From Candidatus Dormiibacterota bacterium (GTDB lineage Bacteria > Chloroflexota > Dormibacteria > Aeolococcales > Aeolococcaceae): a stretch of DNA of 5,905 bases. This document shows positions 1 to 5,106 of the stretch, piece by piece (position 1 is the first letter of the stretch; every line of letters starts with the position of its first letter). Location: assembly GCA_019234035.1 (NCBI GenBank), contig JAFALX010000189.1, positions 1 to 5,905 on the forward strand, given 5' to 3'. The notes beneath the pieces are model-generated. The model did no database searches and was not told the origin of the DNA. It saw only the letters and a program-made list of their open reading frames with translations. The position numbers and the translations under genes are program-made.

Positions 1-1
1 G

Positions 2-502
2 CCGGCGTTCGATGAGCAGCGGCGCGTGCCCGAGCTGCTGAGGCGGCTCGATGCAGGGCAGATGCTCGCCCTGTGCACCGATGCCGGCACACCGGCGCTG
101 AGCGATCCCGGTGCGCGGCTGGTGCGCGCCGCACGCGTTGCGGGGCATGACGTGCTGCCGATCCCCGGGCCGTCGGCGGTGACCGCCGCGCTGTCGGCGT
201 CGGGGCTGCCAGCGGATTCGTTCTGGTTTCTCGGGTTTCTGCCGCGCACACCCGGAAAGCTCACGCGGTCGCTGGAGGAACCGCTGCGCAGCGGACGCAC
301 GGTCGTGTTCTTCGAGTCGGCGCTGCGGCTGGTCAGGACCCTGCGGCTGCTGGCGCCGCTGGCCGGCGAGCGCGAGGTGATCGTGGCGCGCGAGCTCACC
401 AAGAAGCACGAGACGTTTCACATAGGCACCGCCGCGGGGCTCGTGGCCGGCTTCGAGGCGTCGCCGCCACGTGGGGAGTGCACCGTGCTCGTCGGGCCGT
501 GA
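2..502 (+). CDS. rsmI: 16S rRNA (cytidine1402-2'-O)-methyltransferase RsmI, 5'-truncated by window edge
   Basis: RsmI uses S-adenosylmethionine to 2'-O-methylate C1402 of 16S rRNA in the decoding centre of the 30S subunit, in the cytoplasm. The frame is open from base 2, and the visible 166 residues are the C-terminal part of the tetrapyrrole-methylase fold. Family landmarks seen in order are the DAGTPALSDPG loop, the PIPGPSAVTAAL segment, SGLPADSFWFLGFLPR, the VVFFESALRLVRTL stretch and the ARELTKKHETFH motif. The protein stops right after the GECTVLVGP strand, so the short C-terminal extension of E. coli-type RsmI (about 286 residues) is absent. The GTG at base 26 is internal; the true start lies upstream of the window. 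Its TGA overlaps the GTG of the following tatD by four bases, implying translational coupling. Identification is from recognised motifs and is firm. Confidence 0.95.
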   Translation, partial: PAFDEQRRVPELLRRLDAGQMLALCTDAGTPALSDPGARLVRAARVAGHDVLPIPGPSAVTAALSASGLPADSFWFLGFLPRTPGKLTRSLEEPLRSGRTVVFFESALRLVRTLRLLAPLAGEREVIVARELTKKHETFHIGTAAGLVAGFEASPPRGECTVLVGP

Positions 503-1290
503 CGGAACCGCTCATCGACACGCACTGCCACCTGGTGCTGCTCGACGAGCGCGGGCTGTTGCACACAGCTCTCGAGGGCGCGGCAGCGGCGGGGGTCGAG
601 ACGATTGTCACCGTGGGCGTCGACCTCGAGGACAGCGACCGGAATCGCGAGATCGCCGAGGCGCACGCGAACGTGTGGTTCACGGTCGGGTGGGACCCGC
701 AGCAGTCGCAGCCGCCGGACGCCGCACAGCGGCGCGCGCTCGCGGACCTCGTGCAGCACCCCCGGGCGGTCGCGGTGGGGGAGGTCGGCCTCGACCTGTT
801 CTTCCGTCCCGGATACCACGAGACGCCGCTGCAGGTGCAGCAGCGCTCGTTCCTGACGATGCTCGAGCTGGCCGCCGAATTTGACAAACCTGTCGTCATC
901 CATGATCGCGACGCGCACGATGAGGTCATCGCGGCGCTCGGGCACGTGCCCGATGTCCACGGCCTCATGCACTGCTTCACCGGCGACGCGGTGCACATGC
1001 GCCGCTGCGTCGACCGCGGCTTCGCAGTCTCGTTCGCCGGGATCGTCACGTTCAAGCACGCCGGCGACATCCAGGAGGCCGCAAGCGGGGTGCCGGCGGA
1101 CGCCTACGTGGTGGAGACAGACGCGCCGTTTCTGACGCCGGTGCCGCACCGGGGCACGGCCAACCTGCCGGAGCGCGTCGCCGACACGGCAGCGAAGATC
1201 GCGGCGCTGCGCGCTGAGCCCGAGGACGAGGTGCGGCGGCGGACCACCGCGACCGCGCGCCGCGTCCTGCGGCTGCCGGAGCCGGCATGA
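499..1290 (+). CDS. tatD: TatD family metal-dependent hydrolase (putative DNase)
   Basis: This is a 263-residue TIM-barrel amidohydrolase of the TatD/YcfH type. Members are two-metal hydrolases reported to have 3'-5' exonuclease/DNase activity; the physiological substrate in this organism is unknown. Expected metal ligands are visible: H9 and H11 in DTHCH, E95 in GEVGLD, H135 in VVIHDRD, H158 in MHCF and D208 in ETDAPFL. The later RGTANLPERV segment is also typical. I chose GTG 499 over GTG 478 because 499 starts just before the PLIDTHCH strand and gives a four-base GTGA overlap with rsmI; the upstream start adds seven basic residues with no family counterpart. One oddity is VGWDP at 63-67 where many relatives have VGxHP. 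Its stop overlaps the rsmA ATG by four bases. The tatD-rsmA pairing is common in Gram-positive bacteria and supports the call. Confidence 0.93.
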   Translation: MTEPLIDTHCHLVLLDERGLLHTALEGAAAAGVETIVTVGVDLEDSDRNREIAEAHANVWFTVGWDPQQSQPPDAAQRRALADLVQHPRAVAVGEVGLDLFFRPGYHETPLQVQQRSFLTMLELAAEFDKPVVIHDRDAHDEVIAALGHVPDVHGLMHCFTGDAVHMRRCVDRGFAVSFAGIVTFKHAGDIQEAASGVPADAYVVETDAPFLTPVPHRGTANLPERVADTAAKIAALRAEPEDEVRRRTTATARRVLRLPEPA

Positions 1291-2177
1291 GTGGCGCGGC
1301 GTCGCAGGAGCGGGCGCGACCGCGCCGGCCCATCGACCTCACCAACCCGGCGACGGTTCGCGCCGTCGCCCGCCGCGTGGGCCTGCACCCGAGCAAGCGG
1401 CTCGGTCAGCACTTCCTCGTCGAGGCGGGCGTGCTCCGCACCATCGTCGCGGCGCTCGACGCGGGTCCGGATGACCACGTGCTGGAGATCGGCTGCGGCG
1501 TCGGCACGCTCACCGCGGCGCTGGCCGAGAGCGGGGCGTCGGTCCTGGCCGTCGACGTCGACGAGCGGTGCGTGACCGCGGCCCGCATCACGCAGCGCCA
1601 CCGCGGCAACGTCACGGTGCTGCATGCCGACGCCCTGGCCATCGAGCCGCAGTCGCACGGCTTCGGCGCCGACTGGCTGGCCGCGGGCAACCTGCCGTAC
1701 CAGCTGACCGGCCCGCTGCTCAGCCACGTGTTCGAGTTGGCGCAGCCGCCCCGGCGAGGCGTCTTCCTCGTGCAGCGCGAGGTCGCCGCCCGGCTGAGCA
1801 CCGTCGACGATGAGTGGAGCCTGGCGACCGTGGCGCTGCGCACCATCGCCGACGTCGAGCGGATCGCCGACGTCCCGCCTGCGGCCTTCGAGCCGCGACC
1901 GGCGGTGCACTCGTCGGTCATCCGGGTCGTCCCGCGCGCCGGGATGACCGCCGCGGAGCGCCGCGCCGTCATCGACCTGGCCAAGCCGGTGTTCCAGCAG
2001 CGGCGCAAGACCCTCCGCCACGGGCTGGCCAATGCGCTCGGCGGCGACACCGCCCGGGCACACGAAGCACTCGTTGCAGCCGGCGTCCAACCAGGGCGGA
2101 GGCCGGGTACCCTTGGTCTCGACGAGTGGCGGCGGCTGGCACGCGCCGTCGAGCAACTGCGACAAGGGGACTCTTGA
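1287..2177 (+). CDS. rsmA: 16S rRNA (adenine1518-N6/adenine1519-N6)-dimethyltransferase RsmA (KsgA)
   Basis: RsmA dimethylates two adjacent adenosines in helix 45 of 16S rRNA using four SAM molecules and acts as a late 30S assembly checkpoint. The 296-residue protein has the family layout: KRLGQHFL (37-44), SAM motif I LEIGCGVGTLT (66-76), the acidic residue after the second strand at D90 (LAVDVD), HADAL (113-117), catalytic NLPY (135-138), LVQREVAARL (161-170), and the C-terminal RNA-binding part with FEPRPAVHSSV and QQRRKTLRHGL. Motif I has Cys70 where GPG is more usual, a tolerated change. The first about 20 residues are an Arg/Pro-rich extension. The ATG overlaps the tatD stop as ATGA (1287-1290), and its own TGA overlaps the proposed TTG of the next gene. 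Together with rsmI two genes upstream, the cluster is devoted largely to 16S rRNA modification. Confidence 0.96.
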   Translation: MSGAASQERARPRRPIDLTNPATVRAVARRVGLHPSKRLGQHFLVEAGVLRTIVAALDAGPDDHVLEIGCGVGTLTAALAESGASVLAVDVDERCVTAARITQRHRGNVTVLHADALAIEPQSHGFGADWLAAGNLPYQLTGPLLSHVFELAQPPRRGVFLVQREVAARLSTVDDEWSLATVALRTIADVERIADVPPAAFEPRPAVHSSVIRVVPRAGMTAAERRAVIDLAKPVFQQRRKTLRHGLANALGGDTARAHEALVAAGVQPGRRPGTLGLDEWRRLARAVEQLRQGDS

Positions 2178-3736
2178 GACCAGTGCGGGCCTCCAGGAGC
2201 GACGACCCTGGCGAGCAGGCGGCACCCGATTCCGCCACCGACGGCGCGGCACCGCCGCCCAACGGCGCAGCAGCGCCCGACGGCGCCCTGACTGCGTCCG
2301 AGCCGTTCTCGGTTTCGTCGCACACCGGCAGCCCGCTGGTCGGGTCCGCGCTCGATGCCACGGAGCGGCCGGCTCCGCTGCACGCCTCGCGAGCGGCGGT
2401 GCCTCCCAAGCCCGAGGACCGCACCGGTTTTCTCGCCGTGCTGCGGCGGCGCGACTTCCGCTACCTCTGGGCCGGCCAGGCCGCGTCGCAGCTCGCCGAC
2501 AAGTTCCTCGTCTTCACGCTGCTGATCTTCATGTACACGATCAGCGGCCGCGCCACGCTGCAGTCGGTGCTGATGCTCGCGTACACCGTGCCGAGCGTCG
2601 CGCTGAGCGCGCCCGCCGGCGTGTACGCCGACCGCCACGACAAGCGCTCGTTGATGATCGCGTGCAACGCGATTCGGGGCTTTCTCGTGCTGCTGATCCC
2701 GATCTCGCAGTTCATCCCCGGCGTGCAGGGGCAGGCGTGGCCGCTGATCTTCATCATGCTGCTGTTCAGCTCGGTCGGCCAGGTCTTCGCCCCCGCGGAG
2801 GCGGCGAGCATCCCGTCGCTGGTGCTGCGCCGGCAGATGACCGAGGCCACGTCACTCTTCATGACGACGGTGATCCTCACGCTGGTGCTGGGCGTGCCCG
2901 CGGCGACGCTGGCGATCGCGTTCGCGGGCAACCAGGCGCCGTTCTACATCGCCGCGGCGCTCTTCGGTATCGCGGCGCTGTCCATCTCGCGAGTGGGCAC
3001 GAGCCTGCGCGCCGCGGAGCGCGCCCCGGACGCCCCGCCACCGAGCCTGCTGCGCGAGCTGCGCGAGGGGCTCGCCCTCCTTCGCGAGAGCCCGGCGCTG
3101 CGCTTCGGCTTGTACCAGCTGGCGCTCGCGCTCGTCGTGGTGTTCACCGTGTTCACCCTCGGACCGGTGTACCTGGTGAAGGTGCTGCACCGCTCCGACC
3201 AGGACACGTATTTCGTGCTCGTCCCGGCGACCGTCGGACTGGTCGCCGCGGCGGCCGTGCTCGGCACCAGGCCGAACCTCTCGCGGGCGCGGACGCTGCT
3301 GGCGGCCGTGCTCACCGCCGGGCTGGCGCTGGCGGTGATGGGGTTCGTGCCCGCCGTGCTGAACTCGCACGGGCTCGCCGGGCTGGACACGCCGCTCGCC
3401 GTGGTGCTCGCCCTCATCTTCGGCGCCGCGCTGGGCGCGGTGCTGATCCCCGCCTTCACGCTGCTGCAGGAGCGCACGACGCCGGAGACGCGCGGCCGCA
3501 TCTTCGGCGGCATCTTCACCGTGATCAACGCGGCCGTCGCGGTGCCGCTGGTGCTCGCCGGCGTGCTCGCCGACCTGGTGGGCGTCGACCGCGTCGTCGC
3601 CGGCCTCGGCGTGCTGCTCGTCCTCATCGGCGTCGGGGTGCGCACGCTGGCCTGGAGCCGGCTGAGCGTCCTGGAGCGCGACAGCCGCGATTCCTCTCTC
3701 GCCGTCGTCGGCGAGGACCCCGTCGAGACCCCCTGA
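2174..3736 (+). CDS. MFS transporter, EntS-like (MFS_3 type), with long N-terminal tail
   Basis: This is a predicted 12-helix major facilitator superfamily permease of the cytoplasmic membrane, probably a proton-driven exporter; the substrate cannot be read from sequence. From TTG 2174 the protein is 520 residues. Residues 1 to about 82 form a hydrophilic Ala/Pro/Ser/Asp-rich tail. The transporter core starts with RRRDFRYLWAGQ (about 91-102) and helix 1. The loop 2-3 motif A is GVYADRHDKRSL (149-160), and FAPAEAASIPSLV (205-217) resembles the EntS/MFS_3 group. A Leu/Arg-rich central loop (about 275-305) separates the two six-helix halves, and a polar C-terminal tail ends in VETP. The start is uncertain. 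TTG 2174 continues the four-base overlap pattern (TTGA) but sits only three bases after AAGGGGA (2164-2170); GTG 2183 would be 12 bases after it. It is co-directional with rsmA and probably in the same transcript. Confidence 0.88.
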   Translation: MRPVRASRSDDPGEQAAPDSATDGAAPPPNGAAAPDGALTASEPFSVSSHTGSPLVGSALDATERPAPLHASRAAVPPKPEDRTGFLAVLRRRDFRYLWAGQAASQLADKFLVFTLLIFMYTISGRATLQSVLMLAYTVPSVALSAPAGVYADRHDKRSLMIACNAIRGFLVLLIPISQFIPGVQGQAWPLIFIMLLFSSVGQVFAPAEAASIPSLVLRRQMTEATSLFMTTVILTLVLGVPAATLAIAFAGNQAPFYIAAALFGIAALSISRVGTSLRAAERAPDAPPPSLLRELREGLALLRESPALRFGLYQLALALVVVFTVFTLGPVYLVKVLHRSDQDTYFVLVPATVGLVAAAAVLGTRPNLSRARTLLAAVLTAGLALAVMGFVPAVLNSHGLAGLDTPLAVVLALIFGAALGAVLIPAFTLLQERTTPETRGRIFGGIFTVINAAVAVPLVLAGVLADLVGVDRVVAGLGVLLVLIGVGVRTLAWSRLSVLERDSRDSSLAVVGEDPVETP

Positions 3737-3877
3737 TCACAGACCTGCAACGGCGATGTCGCGAAGGGATGGAGATTCCAGACCGCCTGTTCGTCGATGC
3801 GACAGTCGCCCCGTCGCAGCACGGGGGCGCTGGACAGACGGTGCAGGAGCAGGTGCAGGTGCAGGCGGAGTGGATGA
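3737..3877. other. Intergenic region with weak stem-loops, end of the rsmI-MFS cluster
   Basis: This 141-bp gap separates the MFS gene from the zinc-ribbon gene. It holds two mutually exclusive inverted repeats. TGCGAC (3798-3803) pairs with GTCGCA (3813-3818), and CGCCCC (3807-3812) pairs with GGGGCG (3824-3829). Neither is followed by a T-run, so neither is a convincing rho-independent terminator. I see no clear promoter hexamers. The right end carries the hexamer repeat described separately. Confidence 0.4.
3841..3870 (+). repeat. Imperfect hexanucleotide tandem repeat GTGCAG x5 ending in the Shine-Dalgarno
   Basis: Five consecutive six-base units read GTGCAG, GAGCAG, GTGCAG, GTGCAG and GCGGAG. 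The last, most diverged unit supplies the GGAG (3867-3870) that lies seven bases upstream of the ATG at 3878. The array is short and may be chance in a GC-rich leader, but copy-number change would lengthen or shorten the leader of the zinc-ribbon gene. Confidence 0.6.
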
Positions 3878-4075
3878 ATGCGTGCGGTTGTGACGTGTGA
3901 GTGCTGCGGCCACCGACAGGCGGTCGAGCGGTCGATCGAGGAGCCGGAGAGCTTCTTTGTGGTCTGCCATGCGTGCGAGGGGGTCCTCCGCGTCCAGGTG
4001 ACGGCCGACGCCATCCGCACCGCGGAGGCGCTGGCGGCGTCGCACCGCGATTCCCGCACCACCGCCTGGGCCTGA
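3878..4075 (+). CDS. Small zinc-ribbon protein, function unknown
   Basis: A 65-residue protein whose first half is a two-knuckle zinc ribbon. CECC (residues 8-11) followed by GH at 12-13 supplies the first Cys-X2-Cys-type pair, and CHAC (30-33, a Cys-X2-Cys) supplies the second, 18 residues further on, with strand-like sequence between them (AVERSIEEPESFFVV). The second half (about 40-60) looks like one amphipathic helix, TADAIRTAEALAASHRD. The start is well supported by GGAG (3867-3870) with a seven-base spacer. I do not recognise the family; such small ribbons often bind nucleic acid or a protein partner, which here is only inference. It lies alone between the MFS gene and the tRNA. A long antisense frame over the same bases is not coding, because it also runs across the tRNA. 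Confidence 0.75.
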   Translation: MRAVVTCECCGHRQAVERSIEEPESFFVVCHACEGVLRVQVTADAIRTAEALAASHRDSRTTAWA

Positions 4076-4090
4076 GCCCGGGGTTCGGGC
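4076..4090 (+). terminator. Weak GC-only hairpin after the zinc-ribbon gene
   Basis: GCCCG (4076-4080) can pair with CGGGC (4086-4090) around a five-base loop, directly after the TGA of the zinc-ribbon gene. There is no T-run after it, so it may slow or help end transcription before the tRNA promoter but is not a textbook terminator. Confidence 0.25.
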
Positions 4091-4105
4091 CCGGTCGCGG
4101 GCGAT

Positions 4106-4121
4106 TGGTAGAATCCGGGCA
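4106..4121 (+). promoter_or_regulatory. Extended -10 promoter for tRNA-Val with GC-rich discriminator
   Basis: TAGAAT at 4109-4114 matches five of six -10 consensus bases and is preceded by TG at 4106-4107, giving an extended -10. No good -35 hexamer is seen 16-19 bases upstream. The following six bases, CCGGGC (4115-4120), form a GC-rich discriminator of the kind found at stable-RNA promoters under stringent control. A start near A4121 would leave a leader of about 30 bases before the mature tRNA 5' end at 4151. Confidence 0.55.
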
Positions 4122-4150
4122 CTGGCGGGCGCTACACACCCGGCGGCGGA

Positions 4151-4227
4151 GGGCGCATAGCTCAGTTGGTACGAGCGCTGCGTTGACATCGCAGAGGTCA
4201 TTGGTTCGATCCCAATTGCGCCCACCA
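4151..4227 (+). tRNA. tRNA-Val (GAC), 3' CCA encoded
   Basis: A full 77-base cloverleaf can be folded. The acceptor stem is GGGCGCA with TGCGCCC (4217-4223), followed by discriminator A4224 and encoded CCA (4225-4227). The D arm is GCTC/GAGC with a GG-containing loop. The anticodon arm is CTGCG/CGCAG with loop TTGACAT, giving anticodon GAC (valine, GUC and with wobble GUU codons). The variable loop is AGGTC. The T arm is ATTGG/CCAAT with the canonical TTCGATC loop. All stems pair fully. No terminator is evident after CCA, where the sequence passes at once into the proposed island. The last 13 bases are duplicated at 5698-5710, marking this gene as an integration target that remains intact. 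Confidence 0.98.
4215..4227 (+). repeat. Left attachment-site repeat (attL), 3' end of tRNA-Val
   Basis: ATTGCGCCCACCA, the end of the T-arm plus acceptor 3' strand and CCA, is repeated exactly at 5698-5710. The 3' ends of tRNA genes are the classical attB sites of tyrosine recombinases, and integration restores the tRNA, as seen here. Confidence 0.75.
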
Positions 4228-4241
4228 GCCCAGGTTCGATC

Positions 4242-4342
4242 AGCAGCTCGGCGTACGCACGGTTGAGCGCCGGATCGTAGATGTCAGCGCGGACCACGCC
4301 GGTCTTGAGGTTGTCCATGCGCATCTGCCGCGGCGCGCTATC
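4242..4342 (-). pseudogene. istA: Fragment of IS21-family transposase IstA
   Basis: Read on the minus strand from about 4339, the sequence encodes APRQMRMDNLKTGV and then YDPALNRAYAELL, about 33 residues that resemble the middle of the IS21 IstA DDE integrase domain. There the DN of DNLK is the second catalytic aspartate and NRAYAEL precedes the HYG and E-containing segment. Resemblance is lost on both sides: upstream no EVDWG-type first-Asp segment appears, and downstream the frame runs into the antisense of the tRNA (IEPGLV) rather than HYG. No IS21 ends, IstB gene or full reading frame remain, so this is a dead remnant. It shows that IS elements were active in the island before deletion. 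The family assignment is from memory of conserved motifs. Confidence 0.65.
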
Positions 4343-4376
4343 GAAGGAACTCGAAGGCGGCAACGTGCGACGCCAC

Positions 4377-4697
4377 CTAGGAGCGCTGGTCGCACCCGAA
4401 CACCACGTCGACGAAGTGCATGCGACTGGAGCACAGCGTCATCACCACCGTCGTCGCCGTGTTGGTCAGCAGCCCGGCCTCGATCGCCTCGCGCACACGC
4501 TCCAGCTGCTGTCGCTGCTCACTGGTGCGGGCGGCGCAATCGACGAACAGGTCGGCTGTGCGCTCGCGCCACTCCTCGTGACTCAACGCACCGCCTCGTG
4601 TGATCCCGACCGGTTCGGCGCGGGCAACGATGACGCGCACACGATCGCGCCCCAGGGACGGCGGGCTTGGCCGACCCAGCGCCCTGGACGAGACCAC
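4377..4697 (-). CDS. Hypothetical protein inside the island, minus strand
   Basis: A 106-residue minus-strand frame from GTG 4697 (or 87 residues from GTG 4640) to the TAG at 4377-4379. The shorter start begins VRVIVARAEPVG and has GGGG about nine bases upstream; the longer has no visible ribosome binding site. The middle, LSHEEWRERTADLF and then TSEQRQQLERVREAIEAGLL, looks like genuine helical protein, ending in a hydrophobic stretch TNTATTVVMTLC and a short Cys-containing tail. Base composition in the line from 4561 is highest at codon position 1 (16/20 GC) and lowest at position 2 (12/20), compatible with coding. The overlapping plus-strand frame reads as a His/Arg-rich shadow. I do not recognise the family. 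It may be intact, a decayed piece of a longer island gene, or non-coding. Confidence 0.4.
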   Translation of the reverse strand: MVSSRALGRPSPPSLGRDRVRVIVARAEPVGITRGGALSHEEWRERTADLFVDCAARTSEQRQQLERVREAIEAGLLTNTATTVVMTLCSSRMHFVDVVFGCDQRS

Positions 4698-4749
4698 GAA
4701 CGAGTAGGGGTTTCGGGTGGGCGTCGTCGGACCGTGACCCCTCCGCCAC

Positions 4750-4779
4750 TTGTTGCTGTACGGACAACTGCCGTACACT
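4750..4779 (+). promoter_or_regulatory. Promoter of the toxin-antitoxin operon
   Basis: TTGTTG (4750-4755) and TACACT (4774-4779) are separated by 18 bases and each match four of six consensus bases of the sigma-70 type -35 and -10 elements. Transcription would begin near 4786, leaving a short leader of about 15 bases that consists mainly of the GGAGGA ribosome binding site at 4788-4793. The operator palindrome fills the spacer and overlaps the -10. Confidence 0.6.
4757..4777. promoter_or_regulatory. Inverted-repeat operator of the toxin-antitoxin operon
   Basis: TGTACGG (4757-4763) and its exact reverse complement CCGTACA (4771-4777) flank a seven-base spacer. The arms lie between the -35 and -10 elements and the right arm covers most of the -10. 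This is where a DUF1778 ribbon-helix-helix antitoxin, alone or in complex with its GNAT toxin, would bind to repress its own operon, as known for related TacA/AtaR-type systems. Binding itself is inferred. Confidence 0.7.
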
Positions 4780-4800
4780 GGTCGGACGGAGGATCGCGTC

Positions 4801-5106
4801 ATGGCAATCTCATCTCAGCGGGAGCATCTGAAGACAGAGCGGCTCGAGGCCCGGGTCACCCCCGAGGACAAGGAGCGGTTCACCCGTGCCGCCGAGCTCA
4901 CCGGACGAAGCCTCACCGACTTTCTCCTGGCGAACCTCCATGAGGCCACTCGCCGGATTTTGGACCAGCACAACGTGACGTTGTTGTCAGCTACCGACTC
5001 TCAACGCGTCGTCGATTCGTTGCTGAACACTCCAGAACCTAACGATGCACTCCGCCGCGCGGCCGCGCGGTTTCTCGAGGTGAGGTCGAACACGGCCGGC
5101 GCGTGA
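4801..5106 (+). CDS. DUF1778 ribbon-helix-helix antitoxin (TacA/AtaR-like)
   Basis: This 101-residue protein is the antitoxin of a type II toxin-antitoxin pair. It should bind and neutralise the GNAT toxin through its C-terminal part and repress the operon through its N-terminal DNA-binding fold. Residues 13-20 (ERLEARVT) form the predicted RHH beta strand. PEDKERFTRAAELTG (21-35) and SLTDFLLANLHEATRRIL (37-54) are the two helices, with the typical AA..TGRSLTDF signature of DUF1778. LSATDSQRVVDSLLNTPEP (62-80) and ALRRAAARFL (83-92) are the toxin-binding tail. The ATG is fixed by GGAGGA at 4788-4793 with a seven-base spacer, and the in-frame GTG at 4750 falls inside the promoter. Its TGA overlaps the toxin GTG by four bases (5103-5106), which keeps toxin synthesis dependent on antitoxin translation. 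Confidence 0.92.
   Translation: MAISSQREHLKTERLEARVTPEDKERFTRAAELTGRSLTDFLLANLHEATRRILDQHNVTLLSATDSQRVVDSLLNTPEPNDALRRAAARFLEVRSNTAGA

Noticed and set aside
1814..2173. A longer N-terminus for the MFS protein starting inside rsmA
   Set aside because: It would overlap rsmA by about 360 bases, and the added sequence is an Arg-rich shadow of rsmA.
1104..2252. Long minus-strand frames opposite tatD and rsmA
   Set aside because: They are antisense to two unmistakable genes, with low-complexity composition and no recognisable domain.
2032..3900. A 622-codon plus-strand frame over the MFS gene
   Set aside because: It is an Arg/Ala/Gly-rich shadow typical of an alternate frame in GC-rich coding DNA; the MFS frame has clear membrane helices and motif A.
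3737..4363. A 208-codon minus-strand frame containing GAIGIEPMTSAMSTQRSYQ and neighbouring residues
   Set aside because: That peptide is the antisense translation of the tRNA-Val gene, a familiar false protein in databases, and the frame also lies opposite the zinc-ribbon gene. Only the short IstA-like stretch near 4242-4342 is kept, as a pseudogene.
4750..4800. An upstream antitoxin start adding 17 residues
   Set aside because: It lies within the promoter and operator; ATG 4801 has a perfectly spaced GGAGGA.
4281..4943. A 220-codon plus-strand frame crossing the island and the TA promoter
   Set aside because: It runs through the TA promoter, operator and antitoxin start in another frame, is rich in His and Arg, and mirrors the more protein-like minus-strand frame.
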